Assembly (NCBI RefSeq): GCF_016909495.1
Contig: NZ_JAFBFW010000011.1
Span: 1 to 64,000 of the forward strand
DNA from: Pantoea coffeiphila
GTDB lineage: Bacteria > Pseudomonadota > Gammaproteobacteria > Enterobacterales > Enterobacteriaceae
Direction: 5' to 3'
DNA length: 64,000 bases
Under the pieces are notes generated by a model. That model was not told where the DNA came from. It worked only from the letters and a program-made list of their open reading frames with translations, and did no database searches. Below, in pieces: positions 1 through 13,689 of this stretch. Position 1 is the stretch's first letter, and the number at the start of each line of letters is the position of its first letter. Made by a program: the position numbers and the translations under genes.

Positions 1-704
<704 letters not shown>

Positions 705-717
705 TTAAAACTGTAGC

Positions 718-2862
<2,145 letters not shown>

Positions 2863-2922
2863 TTAAATCCCAGCGGGTTGGTCACTTGAACGCCCACTGG
2901 GTTAATAACAACTACAGGGCTG

Positions 2923-3967
<1,045 letters not shown>

Positions 3968-3989
3968 GAAATAACCAGGGGTACTGTCA

Positions 3990-4277
3990 TTACCAGGTCA
4001 TTTGCTGAGGGTTTTTAACCGCCAGCGCAACGAACTCAGTATAGCTTATCGCTGTCACGCTGGTTGAAATTTGACCAAAAAGCCCGCGAGCGTCAAGATC
4101 GTCTTTCAAAGCAAAGAGAGATATGGGGGCTTGAAGCAGTACTTCAAGTGCCGGGCTACCGGCCAGTGCGGCAATAACACCGTCCTGCATCAGCAGAACA
4201 TCATCACCTTCCGCGAACAGCCGCACTACGGCATTCAGGTCACAGCGAAACGGCGAAGTCATCAAAGTATGCAGCAT
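3990..4277 (-). CDS. tusB: tRNA 2-thiouridine sulfur relay protein TusB
   Basis: TusB is a small subunit of the TusBCD hexamer, which accepts sulfur from TusA and passes it to TusE for MnmA-dependent 2-thiolation of U34 in Lys, Glu and Gln tRNAs. The start is MLHTLMTSPF at 4277, giving 95 residues as in the family; the upstream extension of the frame overlaps tusC in another frame and is unlikely to be translated. It lies 7 bases after tusC. Confidence 0.93.
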   Translation of the reverse strand: MLHTLMTSPFRCDLNAVVRLFAEGDDVLLMQDGVIAALAGSPALEVLLQAPISLFALKDDLDARGLFGQISTSVTAISYTEFVALAVKNPQQMTW

Positions 4278-4284
4278 AGCTTCC

Positions 4285-4644
4285 TCAGAAAGTGAGCACC
4301 CGGTCGTATTCCGCCAGTCGACTACGCAGTTCTTCCGGGGCAAGCACTTCAGCGGGCAGTACGCGAACCGCGTCGACAGCCAACCCACGTTCCGCCAGCG
4401 CTGCTGCGCAAATATAGCAATGCTCTACGTCGTACAGCGGCAGCACGCCGAAGGTCGCAATATAGTTACGCGCCAGTATTTGCTGTGGCTGCTGCTCCGC
4501 GGTGAGCTGTAACACGCCGTCGCTGATAAAGAACAGCGCAACCTCATCACTCAATGCAGAAGTGGCCAGTACGGCATCTAATCCTTCACGGCCTGCACTC
4601 GTGCCATGCGGAGCCTGGCTGAAAACAAACGCAATACGATTCAT
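4285..4644 (-). CDS. tusC: tRNA 2-thiouridine sulfur relay protein TusC
   Basis: TusC is the central structural subunit of the cytoplasmic TusBCD complex (DsrEF fold). The 119-residue product begins [14 protein letters not shown], the usual start of enteric TusC. Its ATG overlaps the tusD stop by one base (TAATG at 4646-4642), which suggests translational coupling. The order tusD-tusC-tusB is the family order. Confidence 0.94.
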   Translation of the reverse strand: MNRIAFVFSQAPHGTSAGREGLDAVLATSALSDEVALFFISDGVLQLTAEQQPQQILARNYIATFGVLPLYDVEHCYICAAALAERGLAVDAVRVLPAEVLAPEELRSRLAEYDRVLTF

Positions 4645-5030
4645 TAAAACTGCACCATTCTGTCGCAGCTCAGTGCTGCTTCCGCCAGCGCCCCAAGGCC
4701 CGAAAGCTGAAACCCGTCTGCCAGGTTTGCCGCCGGCAGCCCCAGATTTTCCGCTTCCTGCCGATCGGTAATCCCCCGCCGCAGCGCCGCAGCCACGCAG
4801 ATGTTTAAAGCAAAACCGTATTTCTGCTGTAGCTGCTGCCAGCTGCGAGTTAAATCGAACTCATCGCTGGCGGGGGCATTAAGCTGGCTGGCATTCAGCA
4901 CACCTTCACGATAGAAGAACACGCTCTCAAGCTGATGCCCCTGTTCCAGCAGCGCGTTAGCGAACAGCCAGGCGCTGCTGGCCTGCTGTGTGCCGTAGGC
5001 CGGGCCGGTGACCATCAGCGCGAAACGCAT
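4644..5030 (-). CDS. tusD: Sulfurtransferase TusD
   Basis: TusD is the catalytic subunit of TusBCD; its cysteine receives persulfide sulfur from TusA. Cys78, in the sequence [12 protein letters not shown], corresponds to the active cysteine of E. coli TusD. The length of 128 residues is normal. The start ATG overlaps the yheO stop by one base (TAATG), so yheO-tusD-tusC-tusB is a tightly packed unit read toward the str operon. Confidence 0.95.
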   Translation of the reverse strand: MRFALMVTGPAYGTQQASSAWLFANALLEQGHQLESVFFYREGVLNASQLNAPASDEFDLTRSWQQLQQKYGFALNICVAAALRRGITDRQEAENLGLPAANLADGFQLSGLGALAEAALSCDRMVQF

Positions 5031-5752
5031 TACTTATCCTGCCCGTGGAAGTCACCGTTTTTAAACTGGCGGATGTAGAGATAAACGGTGTGCTTGGAGA
5101 TGTTTAAGCGGTCAGCCACCTGATTAATCGCATCTTTGATATCAAAAATCCCCTTCTCATAGAGATTCAGGACAATCTGACGATTTTTGGCATTGTTTGA
5201 TACGTTACGGTCGGCGCTCACCTCTTCAATGGTGAACTCCAGCGTTTGCATCACCAGATCTTCCACCGAAGACGCAAAGTTCACCGACGAGGCGACATCA
5301 GGCGTTTCAGGCGGCATAAAGGTCGCCATAATCTGCGAGAACGGGACATCCAGGTTCATGTTGATGCACAGCAGGCCGATAACGCGCTGGTTGCCGTTGC
5401 GAATCGCGATGGTGACGGATTTCATCAGCACGCCGCTTTTAGCGCGGGTGAAATAGGCTTTGGAAACATTGCTGTCTGCATCGGTCATATCATGCAGCAT
5501 ACGCAGCGCGAGATCGGTAATCGGTGACCCGATTTTACGCCCGGTATGTTCACCATTAGCGATTCTCACCGCCGAGCATTTTAAATCTTCCAGTGAATGC
5601 AGCACGATCTCACAGTGCGAACCGATCAGCATGGCAAGTCCATCCACCACGGCTTCGTAAGACCTTAAAATATCAAAATCCGCTGGGACGAAGGGATGCT
5701 GCTCAAGCAGATCCGCATCCGTAATATCGGCGGGAAAAAATGAACCAGACAT
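5030..5752 (-). CDS. yheO: YheO-family PAS-like/HTH transcriptional regulator
   Basis: A cytoplasmic protein with an N-terminal YheO/PAS-like sensor domain (about residues 30-150) and a C-terminal helix-turn-helix containing [18 protein letters not shown]. The start [10 protein letters not shown] at 5750-5752 gives 240 residues, the E. coli length. The open frame runs 61 residues further upstream, but that part is hydrophobic and lacks the family pattern. YheO relatives are thought to be DNA-binding regulators; the effector is unknown. It is the first gene of the yheO-tusDCB unit. Confidence 0.9.
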   Translation of the reverse strand: MSGSFFPADITDADLLEQHPFVPADFDILRSYEAVVDGLAMLIGSHCEIVLHSLEDLKCSAVRIANGEHTGRKIGSPITDLALRMLHDMTDADSNVSKAYFTRAKSGVLMKSVTIAIRNGNQRVIGLLCINMNLDVPFSQIMATFMPPETPDVASSVNFASSVEDLVMQTLEFTIEEVSADRNVSNNAKNRQIVLNLYEKGIFDIKDAINQVADRLNISKHTVYLYIRQFKNGDFHGQDK

Positions 5753-5920
5753 AGACGACACCACCCTTTGACAAGAGCCTGTCACACAGCGCAAGGGCAG
5801 ACTCATTCTTATTAAATGCGCGTTGGCTAGTCTAGCAAATATCAGAAAGGTGTGTCCCGACTTTGTCGTGAAATGATGATCTAAGCAAAAAACCAGAAGA
5901 AACAGCGAGGTAAGAACGAG

Positions 5921-5948
5921 AAATAAAACCGCCACCCGAAGGTGGCGG
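5921..5948 (-). terminator. fkpA rho-independent terminator
   Basis: An 8-base stem (5929-5936 and 5941-5948) closes a UUCG tetraloop, with a TTTTATTT tract on the leftward strand, just after the fkpA stop. Confidence 0.85.
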
Positions 5949-5958
5949 CAGGCAGATA

Positions 5959-6777
5959 TTACTGCTGTTTAGCGGCGCCTTCAGCCGGCGCGGCTTCCGG
6001 GGCTTCAGCTTTAGCCGCTGGTTTGATATCCAGCAGCTCAACGTCAAACACCAGTGTGGAGTTAGCCGGGATACCCGGAACACCGTTTTTACCGTAGGCC
6101 AGGTTCGGTGGGATAACCAGTTTGATCTTACCGCCTTTCTTAACCTGCTTCAGACCTTCGGTCCAGCCTGGGATCACGCCGTCCAGACGGAATGACAGCG
6201 GCTCGCCACGGGTGTAAGAGTTATCAAACTCGGAACCATCGATCAGGGTTCCTTTGTAGTTCACAACAACGGTATCGCTGTCTTTCGGCGCATCACCTGT
6301 ACCGGCTTTCTCAACTTTATACAGCAGGCCAGATTCAGTTTTCTTCACGCCTTTCTCTTTAGCGAATTTAGCAGCGAAAGCTTCACCCTTGGTGGCATTC
6401 TCTTTCGCGTCTTTTTCCATCTTCGCCTGAGCTGCGCCTTTCACACGGCCTTCGAAGGACTGCAGCGTTTGTTCGATTTCCTGGTCGGAGAGTTTGCTTT
6501 TACCGGCAAACGCATCCTGAACGCCCGCGATCAGCTGGGTTTTGTCCAGAGCGATGCCCAGTTTTTCCTGTTCCTTCAGGGAGTTTTCCATGTAGCGACC
6601 CAGTGAAGCACCCAGTGCGTAAGCAGACTGCTGATCGTCGTTTTTGAACGCAGCATTCTTAGGTGCCTGCTCTGCCGCTTTCTGAGCCGGGGCCGCATCA
6701 GCAGCCATTGTCAGCGGAGCATTCAGCGCGAGGGCCATAGTGGTAGCTAACAATGTGACTTTAAATAATGATTTCAT
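5959..6777 (-). CDS. fkpA: Periplasmic FKBP-type peptidyl-prolyl isomerase FkpA
   Basis: FkpA is a periplasmic prolyl isomerase and chaperone that helps fold envelope proteins. The start MKSLFKVTLL at 6777 gives 272 residues with a signal peptide (hydrophobic core, probable cleavage after APLTMAA). An N-terminal helical dimerisation domain covers about residues 40-140. The FKBP domain follows, with SDTVVVNYKGTL, GWTEGL and LAYGKNG. The family is controlled by sigma-E in E. coli, and a matching promoter is visible upstream. Confidence 0.97.
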   Translation of the reverse strand: MKSLFKVTLLATTMALALNAPLTMAADAAPAQKAAEQAPKNAAFKNDDQQSAYALGASLGRYMENSLKEQEKLGIALDKTQLIAGVQDAFAGKSKLSDQEIEQTLQSFEGRVKGAAQAKMEKDAKENATKGEAFAAKFAKEKGVKKTESGLLYKVEKAGTGDAPKDSDTVVVNYKGTLIDGSEFDNSYTRGEPLSFRLDGVIPGWTEGLKQVKKGGKIKLVIPPNLAYGKNGVPGIPANSTLVFDVELLDIKPAAKAEAPEAAPAEGAAKQQ

Positions 6778-6892
6778 CCATTTCTCCAAAACCGAAGCGT
6801 CTCACCTCGGGAATCGTTTGCAGACCTTCGGTCCGTACTATAACCGGGCGCGGGAAAACAAAATACTCCCGCCTGAAATATAGAAGTTAACT

Positions 6893-6921
6893 TCCGACAA
6901 TCCGGCTGCCGAAAAGTTTCA
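6893..6921 (-). promoter_or_regulatory. Candidate sigma-E promoter of fkpA
   Basis: Reading leftward, TGAAACTT (6921-6914) is followed after 16 bases by TCGGA (6897-6893). This resembles the sigma-E consensus GGAACTT and TCTGA, with one mismatch in the -10. fkpA is a known sigma-E gene in E. coli, and the distance to its start (about 115 bases) is plausible. Confidence 0.5.
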
Positions 6922-7067
6922 CTGTCTGTGATGGCAACAGCCGCCTGACTTTTCAACCCTCAATCGCCAATTTACGCCATTTTACCTGTGTTAGCCTCTC
7001 TTTTGCCGTTAGAATCGGACAATTCACCCGCTCGAACGAACGGTAAGTAGTAACAAGAGGGAATAAA

Positions 7068-7286
7068 ATGCAACAAACATTGCTGGAACAGCGAATTGAA
7101 GTGCTGGAGAGTAAACTGGCGTTTCAGGAACACACGATTGAGGAGCTGAACCAGACCGTGGTGCAGCACGAGCTGGATATGGCGCGACTGCGTGAGCAGA
7201 TGCGCTTGCTGACCGATAAACTCAAGGCCGCCGCCCCTTCGCAGATCGCATCACAGTCGGAAGAAACACCTCCGCCACACTACTGA
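7068..7286 (+). CDS. slyX: SlyX family protein
   Basis: A 72-residue protein, almost entirely heptad-patterned coiled coil ([20 protein letters not shown] onward), ending in a proline-rich HY tail typical of SlyX. Its function is unknown; the name comes from its position beside slyD. The start ATG at 7068 has AGAGGGA as ribosome binding site. It is divergent from fkpA and convergent with slyD. Confidence 0.92.
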   Translation: MQQTLLEQRIEVLESKLAFQEHTIEELNQTVVQHELDMARLREQMRLLTDKLKAAAPSQIASQSEETPPPHY

Positions 7287-7335
7287 GTGTCACGCTGTAC
7301 CCGCTTCCCTGTTACGCTCACACATCGAAAAAAAA

Positions 7336-7371
7336 CCAAAAAAAAGCCGCTATCTGAGAAAGATAGCGGCT
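7336..7371 (-). terminator. Terminator between slyX and slyD
   Basis: An 11-base perfect stem (7345-7355 and 7361-7371) has a U-rich tract on the leftward strand (7344-7336), directly after the slyD stop. The other side is less T-rich (tgctcgctttt), so it may stop slyX transcripts less efficiently. Confidence 0.85.
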
Positions 7372-7394
7372 GCTCGCTTTTCAACTATCGGCGA

Positions 7395-7937
7395 TTAGTG
7401 GCTGCAGCCACATCCGCCGTTACCACAGCCACCCTGACCGTGGTCATGGTCGTGATCGTGGTGATGGTCGTGCTCACCGTGAACGTGGCCGTGGGCCAGC
7501 TCTTCTTCGGTTGCAGCACGGATGGCGATCACTTCAACATTGAAGCTCAGATTCTGACCGGCCAGCATGTGGTTACCGTCAACCACAACGTGCTCGTCTT
7601 CCACTTCGGTGATTTCAACCGGAACCGGACCCTGGTCAGTTTCAGCCATAAATCGCATACCCACCTGCAGCTCGTCCACGCCCATAAAGACGTCTTTAGG
7701 AACGCGCTGAACCAGATTATCGTCATACTCGCCGTAGGCATCGTTAGAAGCGATTTTCACATCAAACTTATCGCCCACTTCACGATTTTCCAGCGCCTTC
7801 TCCAGGCCGGAAATCAGGGAGCCATGACCGTGCAGGTAGTCCAGCGGTGCACTCACCGGTGACTCATCAACCAACACACCATCTTCTGTACGTACCTGGT
7901 ATGCCAGGCTGACCACAAGGTCTTTTGCTACTTTCAT
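7395..7937 (-). CDS. slyD: FKBP-type peptidyl-prolyl isomerase and metallochaperone SlyD
   Basis: SlyD is a cytoplasmic prolyl isomerase with an inserted chaperone flap, and delivers nickel to the hydrogenase maturation machinery. The FKBP core is at about residues 1-70 and 130-146, with the insert-in-flap domain between. From about residue 149 the chain is a metal-binding tail of alternating His and Asp, then four Cys in a Gly-rich end (GGCGNGGCGCSH). The length of 180 is shorter than in E. coli (196) because the tail is shorter. The ribosome binding site is TAGGAG. Confidence 0.97.
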   Translation of the reverse strand: MKVAKDLVVSLAYQVRTEDGVLVDESPVSAPLDYLHGHGSLISGLEKALENREVGDKFDVKIASNDAYGEYDDNLVQRVPKDVFMGVDELQVGMRFMAETDQGPVPVEITEVEDEHVVVDGNHMLAGQNLSFNVEVIAIRAATEEELAHGHVHGEHDHHHDHDHDHGQGGCGNGGCGCSH

Positions 7938-8078
7938 GATTTCTCCTAACCGTTGAGAGCGTTGAGCCCTTAGCTTCGCTGGCTATCATTACCAACGTTA
8001 TGGACTCTAAGTGGCGTCAATTGTATCGAATTTCAATGCGGCTGTACGCTACAGCTTAAAAAAAGCTGGGCGGTAGCG

Positions 8079-8273
8079 CTAGTCGGGATGAAAAATACCG
8101 ATCACCTGTTCCTTCTCGCGTACCTGTTCGCGGGCCTGTTTATCGGCTTCGCGCATCTGATGACCACACTTAACGCACTCAACCACATCAACATTATTCT
8201 CACGCCACAGAGCAAGAGTGTCTTTAGCCTGACAGCTGGGGCAGGTTGCACCAGCGATAAAACGTTTACGCAT
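8079..8273 (-). CDS. yheV: YheV family putative zinc ribbon protein
   Basis: A 64-residue protein with two CxxC pairs (Cys11/Cys14 and Cys33/Cys36), which would form a rubredoxin-like zinc ribbon, followed by a charged helix. It is a conserved enteric protein of unknown function. It lies 62 bases after kefB on the same strand, and the kefG-kefB-yheV order is that of E. coli. Confidence 0.92.
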   Translation of the reverse strand: MRKRFIAGATCPSCQAKDTLALWRENNVDVVECVKCGHQMREADKQAREQVREKEQVIGIFHPD

Positions 8274-8335
8274 AATGATCCCAGAAAAATGATGATTTAG
8301 TTCTGTCGTACGGACGCTCGCCGAGAAATCGCCCG

Positions 8336-10141
8336 CTACTCGTTGCCGTCCCAGCCATCGAGCTGCCGTTTTTCCTGGCGCATCTCGGTCTGGAAGATAT
8401 CCTCCAGCTCGCGCCGTGCCTCTTTCACCCTGGAGATATGCTGACTGTCGGTATGATTCGGCATCAGCTCACGCAGCATGCGCATATCCAGACGACGGAA
8501 GTGCTGCTGAGCGCGAAACGCCTGGTGCGGATGCATGCCCAGCGTCATCAGCGTCTTGCGGCCCAGCTCCAGCGCACTGCTGAAGGTTTCACGCGAGAAC
8601 TGCATCACGCCGGCCTGCAGCAGCTCGTGGGCCTCTACTCGGCCACGGGCGCGGGCCAGAATTTGCAGATGCGGGAAATGCTGCTGGCACAGATGAACAA
8701 TCTCCATCGAGTCTTCCGGACTGTTGCAGGTTATCACGATCGACTGCGCCGTTTCTGCGCCCGCCGCCCGCAATAATTCAAGTTCAGTAGCATCGCCGTA
8801 ATAAACTTTGTAGCCGTATTTGCGCATCAGGCTAACGGCACTGATATCACGCTCCAGCACGGTAATGCGCTTTTCGTTCGCCATCAGCAGGCGGCCAATA
8901 ACCTGGCCAAAACGCCCGAAGCCCACCACGATAACCTGCGGCTTATCATCTTCAACGAACGGTTTTTCCTGCGTGTCGTCCGCTTCGTTAAAGCGCCGGG
9001 CGAGAATACGATCCACTCCCTGCATCAGCAGCGGCGTGGTCATCATCGACAGTGTTACAGTCACCAGCAACAGCGGCATCTGATCCCCACTGAACAACTT
9101 TGCCGAAGCCGCAGCGGAGAACAGTACGAAGGCAAACTCTCCCCCCTGGCTCAGCACGCCGGCAAACTGCAAGCGCTCGGAGCTGCGCAGGCCGTAAACG
9201 CGGGCCAGCAGATAGAGAACCAGCGTCTTCACCGCCACCAGCGCGACGACGCCAACGAGGATCTCAATAATATGGGTATAGAGCACGCCAAGGTTGAGCG
9301 CCATGCCCACCGAAATAAAGAACAGCCCCAGCAGCAGGCCTTTAAACGGATCGATCGACACTTCCAGCTCGTGGCGATATTCGCTTTCTGCCAGCAGAAT
9401 ACCGGCGATAAAGGTGCCCAGCGCCATCGACAGCCCAAGTGCATCCATAAACAGTGCAGAGCCCAGCACCAGCAGCAGCGACGCGGCGGTAAACACCTCG
9501 CGCACGCCGGAGGCGGCAATAAAACGCAGGATCGGGCGGAGTAAATAGCGCCCGCCAATCAGCATACCGGCAAACGCCAGCACCTTGATGCCCACCTTCA
9601 TCCAGTCGGTATGGCCGCTGTCGTTACCGGCCAACAGTGGAACCAGCGCCAGCGCCGGGATCACCGCCAGGTCCTGGAACAGCAGAACCGAGAAGCCGAG
9701 CTGGCCGGATTCATTGCGATTCATGCCCTTATCGCGCATCAGCTGTAATGCCATTGCCGTAGACGACATCGCCAGCCCGATCCCGCCGATAGTGGCAGCC
9801 TGCCACGAGAAATCGGTCAGATACAGCAGGCCACCCAGCACCGCGGCGCTGAGGATCACCTGCGCCGCACCGACGCCAAAAATCGAACGGCGCAGCTGCC
9901 ACAGTTTCGAGGGATTCAGTTCCAGGCCGATGATAAACATCAGGAACACCACGCCCAGCTCGGAGAAGTGCAGGATCTCTTCCACGTCGCTGATAAAGCC
10001 TAAGCCCCACGGGCCAATGGCGATACCCGCCAGTAAATACCCCAGCACCGCGCCGATACCCAGGCGCGCCGCAATCGGCACCGCAATCACCGCGGCAAAC
10101 AGGTATACCACGCCTGCGGTCAGGAGAGTTTCACCTTCCAT
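8336..10141 (-). CDS. kefB: Glutathione-regulated potassium/proton antiporter KefB
   Basis: KefB is an inner-membrane CPA2 antiporter that releases K+ and acidifies the cytoplasm when glutathione adducts of electrophiles form. The 601 residues comprise about 12 membrane segments (residues 1-380), then a regulatory RCK/KTN domain beginning at [14 protein letters not shown] (nucleotide-binding GxGxxG), and a charged C-terminal tail. Its start overlaps the kefG stop by one base, as is usual for this pair. Confidence 0.97.
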   Translation of the reverse strand: MEGETLLTAGVVYLFAAVIAVPIAARLGIGAVLGYLLAGIAIGPWGLGFISDVEEILHFSELGVVFLMFIIGLELNPSKLWQLRRSIFGVGAAQVILSAAVLGGLLYLTDFSWQAATIGGIGLAMSSTAMALQLMRDKGMNRNESGQLGFSVLLFQDLAVIPALALVPLLAGNDSGHTDWMKVGIKVLAFAGMLIGGRYLLRPILRFIAASGVREVFTAASLLLVLGSALFMDALGLSMALGTFIAGILLAESEYRHELEVSIDPFKGLLLGLFFISVGMALNLGVLYTHIIEILVGVVALVAVKTLVLYLLARVYGLRSSERLQFAGVLSQGGEFAFVLFSAAASAKLFSGDQMPLLLVTVTLSMMTTPLLMQGVDRILARRFNEADDTQEKPFVEDDKPQVIVVGFGRFGQVIGRLLMANEKRITVLERDISAVSLMRKYGYKVYYGDATELELLRAAGAETAQSIVITCNSPEDSMEIVHLCQQHFPHLQILARARGRVEAHELLQAGVMQFSRETFSSALELGRKTLMTLGMHPHQAFRAQQHFRRLDMRMLRELMPNHTDSQHISRVKEARRELEDIFQTEMRQEKRQLDGWDGNE

Positions 10142-10695
10142 TAAACACCTCCATAGGGCAGTGGATTTTCCAGCCAGTCATCGTAGGCATTGGCATAATT
10201 TTTTAATGTTTCCGGCGACTGGCGTCGCGCCCAGTAAATGATCATTGGCGTCAGCCAGTGCATCCGGCACATCTGCGCCGTCAGCTCAAACGGGCGCATG
10301 ATCTCAGACATCGGATAACGGTTAAGCCCTTCCTGATGATAGGCCGCCTCCGGCTCGCCGGTGGTGATCACGCTGCGCCAGTATTTACCTTCCAGCACGT
10401 TACCGCCCGGTCCGCTGGCAAAGCCACGGGACAACACGCGATCCATCCACTCCTTCAGCAGCGCCGGGCAGCTGTAGGTATAAAGAGGATGCTGAAAAAC
10501 AATGATTTGATGGTCACGCAGCAGCTGCTGCTCATGGTGAATATCAATAAAGAAATCGGGATAGTGCGCGTATAAGTCATGGACCGTCACGTGTTCCAGA
10601 TTACGAGCCGGTTGCAGCAAAACACGATTAGCGATCGAATCTTGAGACTCCGGATGGGCATACAACAGCAGAACTTTAGGCGGCTGCGACATCAT
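10141..10695 (-). CDS. kefG: KefB ancillary flavoprotein KefG
   Basis: KefG is a flavodoxin-fold quinone-reductase-like subunit needed for full KefB activity. The segment [16 protein letters not shown] and the region around [17 protein letters not shown] are typical of the family. The ribosome binding site GGAGGGG is followed by two adjacent ATGs (10693-10695 and 10690-10692); I chose the first to match the 184-residue family length, though the second has better spacing. The frame runs a few codons further upstream without support. Confidence 0.94.
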   Translation of the reverse strand: MMSQPPKVLLLYAHPESQDSIANRVLLQPARNLEHVTVHDLYAHYPDFFIDIHHEQQLLRDHQIIVFQHPLYTYSCPALLKEWMDRVLSRGFASGPGGNVLEGKYWRSVITTGEPEAAYHQEGLNRYPMSEIMRPFELTAQMCRMHWLTPMIIYWARRQSPETLKNYANAYDDWLENPLPYGGV

Positions 10696-10817
10696 TCCCC
10701 TCCAAATCGTCGTCACGGACGGGGATTTCCGCTACCATGCACGACGCAACGGAATACGTGATTCCGACAAACTGATTATGATGACTTAATTTAACATACT
10801 CTGAACTTACGGCGCTT

Positions 10818-12722
10818 ATGATTGTATTCTCCTCGTTACAAATTCGTCGCGGTGTCCGCGTACTGCTGGATAACGCTACGGCGACTATCAATCCCGGTCA
10901 GAAAGTGGGCCTGGTCGGTAAAAACGGCTGCGGTAAATCCACGCTGCTGGCTCTGCTTAAAAACGAGATAAGCGCCGATGCTGGCAGCTTCAGCTATCCC
11001 GGTAGCTGGTCACTGGCGTGGGTCAACCAGGAAACGCCCGCGCTGGACGTGGCCGCTATTGAGTATGTTATCGACGGCGACCGTGAATTTCGTCAGCTTG
11101 AGTCTGAATTAGCACACGCCAACGACATTAACGACGGCCATGCCATCGCCACGCTGCACGGCAAGCTGGATGCGATTCAGGCATGGACAATACAATCCCG
11201 CGCGGCCAGCCTTCTTAGCGGTTTGGGCTTTAGCCAGGAACAGCTACAGCGGCCGGTCAGTGACTTTTCCGGCGGCTGGCGTATGCGTTTGAACCTCGCG
11301 CAGGCCCTGCTCTGCCGTTCCGATCTGCTGCTGCTTGATGAACCGACTAACCACCTCGATCTTGATGCGGTGATCTGGCTGGAACGCTGGCTGAAAAGCT
11401 ACAGCGGCACGCTGATCCTGATCTCCCACGATCGCGACTTCCTCGATCCGGTGGTGGATAAGATCCTGCATATCGAACAGCAAACTATTTACGAATACAC
11501 CGGCAACTACAGCTCGTTCGAAATTCAGCGCGCCACCAAGCTGGCACAGCAGCAGTCGATGTTTGAGCACCAGCAGCAAAAAGTCGCCCATCTGCAAAGC
11601 TTTATTGACCGCTTCAAAGCGAAAGCCACCAAGGCCAAGCAGGCGCAAAGCCGTATCAAAATGCTGGAACGTATGGAGCTGATCGCCCCGGCGCACGTGG
11701 ACAACCCGTTCACCTTCAGCTTCCGCGAGCCGGAAAGCCTGCCAAATCCCCTGCTGAAAATGGAAAAAGTCAGCGCGGGCTACGGCGACCGAAAAATCCT
11801 GAATTCCATCAAGCTGAACCTGGTACCCGGATCGCGTATTGGCCTGCTGGGCCGTAACGGTGCCGGTAAATCCACGCTGATCAAGCTGCTGGCGGGCGAA
11901 CTGGCCCCGCTACAGGGTGATATCGGTCTGGCGAAAGGCATCAAGCTCGGCTATTTCGCCCAGCATCAGCTTGAATTCTTACGCGCGGATGAATCCCCGC
12001 TACAGCACCTGGCGCGGCTGGCACCCAAAGTGCTGGAACAGCAGCTGCGCGATTATCTGGGCGGCTTCGGCTTCCAGGGGGATAAAGTCACCGAGGAGAC
12101 GAAACGCTTCTCCGGCGGCGAGAAAGCCCGTCTGGTGCTGGCACTGATCGTCTGGCAGCGCCCCAACCTGCTGCTGCTTGATGAACCAACTAACCACCTC
12201 GATCTGGATATGCGCCAGGCCTTAACTGAAGCGCTGATCGACTTTGAGGGTGCACTGGTGGTGGTTTCCCACGATCGTCACCTGCTGCGATCCACGACCG
12301 ACGATCTCTATCTGGTGCACGACGGTAAAGTGGAAGCCTTTGATGGCGATCTGGAAGATTATCAGCAGTGGCTCAGCGACCTGCAAAAACAGGTCGCAGC
12401 AGAATCCGCCCCGAAAGTAGAAAGCGCCAACAGCGCACAGTCGCGTAAAGATCAAAAGCGCCGCGAGGCCGAACTGCGCACGCAGACCCAGCCGCTACGC
12501 AAGCAGATTGAAAAGCTGGAAAAGCTGATGGAGAAGCACAACCTTCAGCTGGCGGACGCCGAAGCGAAGCTGTCGGACAGCGCAATCTACGAGCAAAGCC
12601 GCAAGGCCGATCTCACCGCCGCACTGCAGCAGCAGGCGGCGGCAAAATCCGCACTGGAAGAGAGTGAAATGGAATGGCTGGACGCACAGGAACAGCTTGA
12701 AGCGATGCTAAACGCGGAATAA
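10818..12722 (+). CDS. yheS: ABC-F family ATPase YheS
   Basis: A soluble ABC-F protein with two ATP-binding cassettes and no membrane domain; the family acts on ribosomes. Walker A motifs GKNGCGKST (about residue 35) and GRNGAGKST (about residue 345) are intact, as are both signature motifs (SGGWRMRL, SGGEKARL) and both LLLDEPTNHLDLD boxes. The inter-cassette arm and a C-terminal charged coiled coil (about residues 545-630) are present. At 634 residues it is E. coli-sized. It is divergent from kefG. Confidence 0.96.
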   Translation: MIVFSSLQIRRGVRVLLDNATATINPGQKVGLVGKNGCGKSTLLALLKNEISADAGSFSYPGSWSLAWVNQETPALDVAAIEYVIDGDREFRQLESELAHANDINDGHAIATLHGKLDAIQAWTIQSRAASLLSGLGFSQEQLQRPVSDFSGGWRMRLNLAQALLCRSDLLLLDEPTNHLDLDAVIWLERWLKSYSGTLILISHDRDFLDPVVDKILHIEQQTIYEYTGNYSSFEIQRATKLAQQQSMFEHQQQKVAHLQSFIDRFKAKATKAKQAQSRIKMLERMELIAPAHVDNPFTFSFREPESLPNPLLKMEKVSAGYGDRKILNSIKLNLVPGSRIGLLGRNGAGKSTLIKLLAGELAPLQGDIGLAKGIKLGYFAQHQLEFLRADESPLQHLARLAPKVLEQQLRDYLGGFGFQGDKVTEETKRFSGGEKARLVLALIVWQRPNLLLLDEPTNHLDLDMRQALTEALIDFEGALVVVSHDRHLLRSTTDDLYLVHDGKVEAFDGDLEDYQQWLSDLQKQVAAESAPKVESANSAQSRKDQKRREAELRTQTQPLRKQIEKLEKLMEKHNLQLADAEAKLSDSAIYEQSRKADLTAALQQQAAAKSALEESEMEWLDAQEQLEAMLNAE

Positions 12723-12837
12723 TGCTCCATCAGGCAGAGGACGGTTTCAGCCGTCCCCTGCTCAGGCTGAACTCACACCTCGGATTCAGCCCGTATTGCC
12801 CTTCCAACTTCGTTTAGACGTTCTCTCTACGGCGGCA

Positions 12838-13689
12838 TTATTCAGCGCGATAAAACGGCTTATCCCCGAGGATCGTCGCGCGGTGCATAATGCGCCGCTG
12901 TGGAAGATAATCCGCGTTCGCGTAGTGCTGAGTCACCCGATTATCCCAGATGGCCACATCCCCGACCTGCCAGCGCCAGCGCACCTGAAACTCCGGCTTG
13001 GTGATATGAGCAAACAGGAAACGCAGCAGCGCGTCGCTCTCTTTCTCCTTGATGCCGACAATACGCGTGGTGAAGCCTTCATTAACAAACAGCGCCTGCT
13101 TACCGCTGACCGGATGAGTCCGCACTACCGGATGCAGCAGCGGTGGATTCTTCGCGACCGCCTGCTGCCAGCGCTGGTGTTCCTCTTCGCTACCGCGATA
13201 TTTGTACTCCTGGAACGATTTCTTAAAGTCATGTTCCGCCAGCAGCCCGCTCAGCAGCTGCTGCAACGGCTCGGACAGCGCATCCCAGGCGGCAATTCCG
13301 CTGGCCCACAGCGTATCGCCGCCGGTTTCCGGCAGGTGCTTCGCGGCAAGAATGGCACCGGCAGGCGGCGTCTCGATAAAGGTAACATCGGTATGCCAGT
13401 TATCATTATCCGGTGGATTATCGTCGTGGGTATCCAGCACGATAACTTCCTCCACGCCGGGAGCATGAGGATAGACCGGATGAATATGCAGATCGCCGAA
13501 GCGCGCGGCCAACGCTCGCTGCTGCTGCGGCGTGATCGGCTGATCGCGCAGGAACAGCACCTGATGGCGGATCAGCGCATGGTAAAGCTGTTCAAACTGA
13601 CCGTCGCTGAGCGGAAGGCGTAAATCAAGATTGCTGACTTGAGCACCGATATACGGCCCAAGCGGTTGAATAGTAATACGTTCGTTCAT
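12838..13689 (-). CDS. tauD: Taurine dioxygenase TauD
   Basis: TauD is the Fe(II)/2-oxoglutarate dioxygenase that hydroxylates taurine, releasing sulfite and aminoacetaldehyde for use as a sulfur source. Iron ligands His99 and Asp101 (NWHTDVTF) are present, as is the distal His in the [12 protein letters not shown] segment, with the downstream Arg for 2-oxoglutarate. The start [10 protein letters not shown] gives 283 residues, the E. coli length. Its ATG overlaps the tauC stop (ATGA). Confidence 0.97.
   Translation of the reverse strand: MNERITIQPLGPYIGAQVSNLDLRLPLSDGQFEQLYHALIRHQVLFLRDQPITPQQQRALAARFGDLHIHPVYPHAPGVEEVIVLDTHDDNPPDNDNWHTDVTFIETPPAGAILAAKHLPETGGDTLWASGIAAWDALSEPLQQLLSGLLAEHDFKKSFQEYKYRGSEEEHQRWQQAVAKNPPLLHPVVRTHPVSGKQALFVNEGFTTRIVGIKEKESDALLRFLFAHITKPEFQVRWRWQVGDVAIWDNRVTQHYANADYLPQRRIMHRATILGDKPFYRAE

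Noticed and set aside
5753-5935. 61-residue N-terminal extension of yheO
   Set aside because: Not seen in the family; the internal ATG at 5752 gives the normal 240 residues.
7287-7862. Forward frame over slyD with an unusual Val/His-rich product
   Set aside because: It is the complement of the slyD His/Asp-rich tail and crosses the slyD terminator.
9585-10241. A 218-codon frame opposite kefB and kefG
   Set aside because: Ser/Arg/Pro-rich reverse shadow of a conserved membrane protein gene.
12739-12756. ggacgg/ccgtcc hairpin after yheS as a terminator
   Set aside because: Six pairs only and followed by cctgctc rather than a T-run on either strand; too weak to list.
12796-13623. A 275-codon frame opposite tauD
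   Set aside because: tauD on the other strand is complete with its iron ligands; this frame is Arg/Gln-rich and has no recognisable motif.
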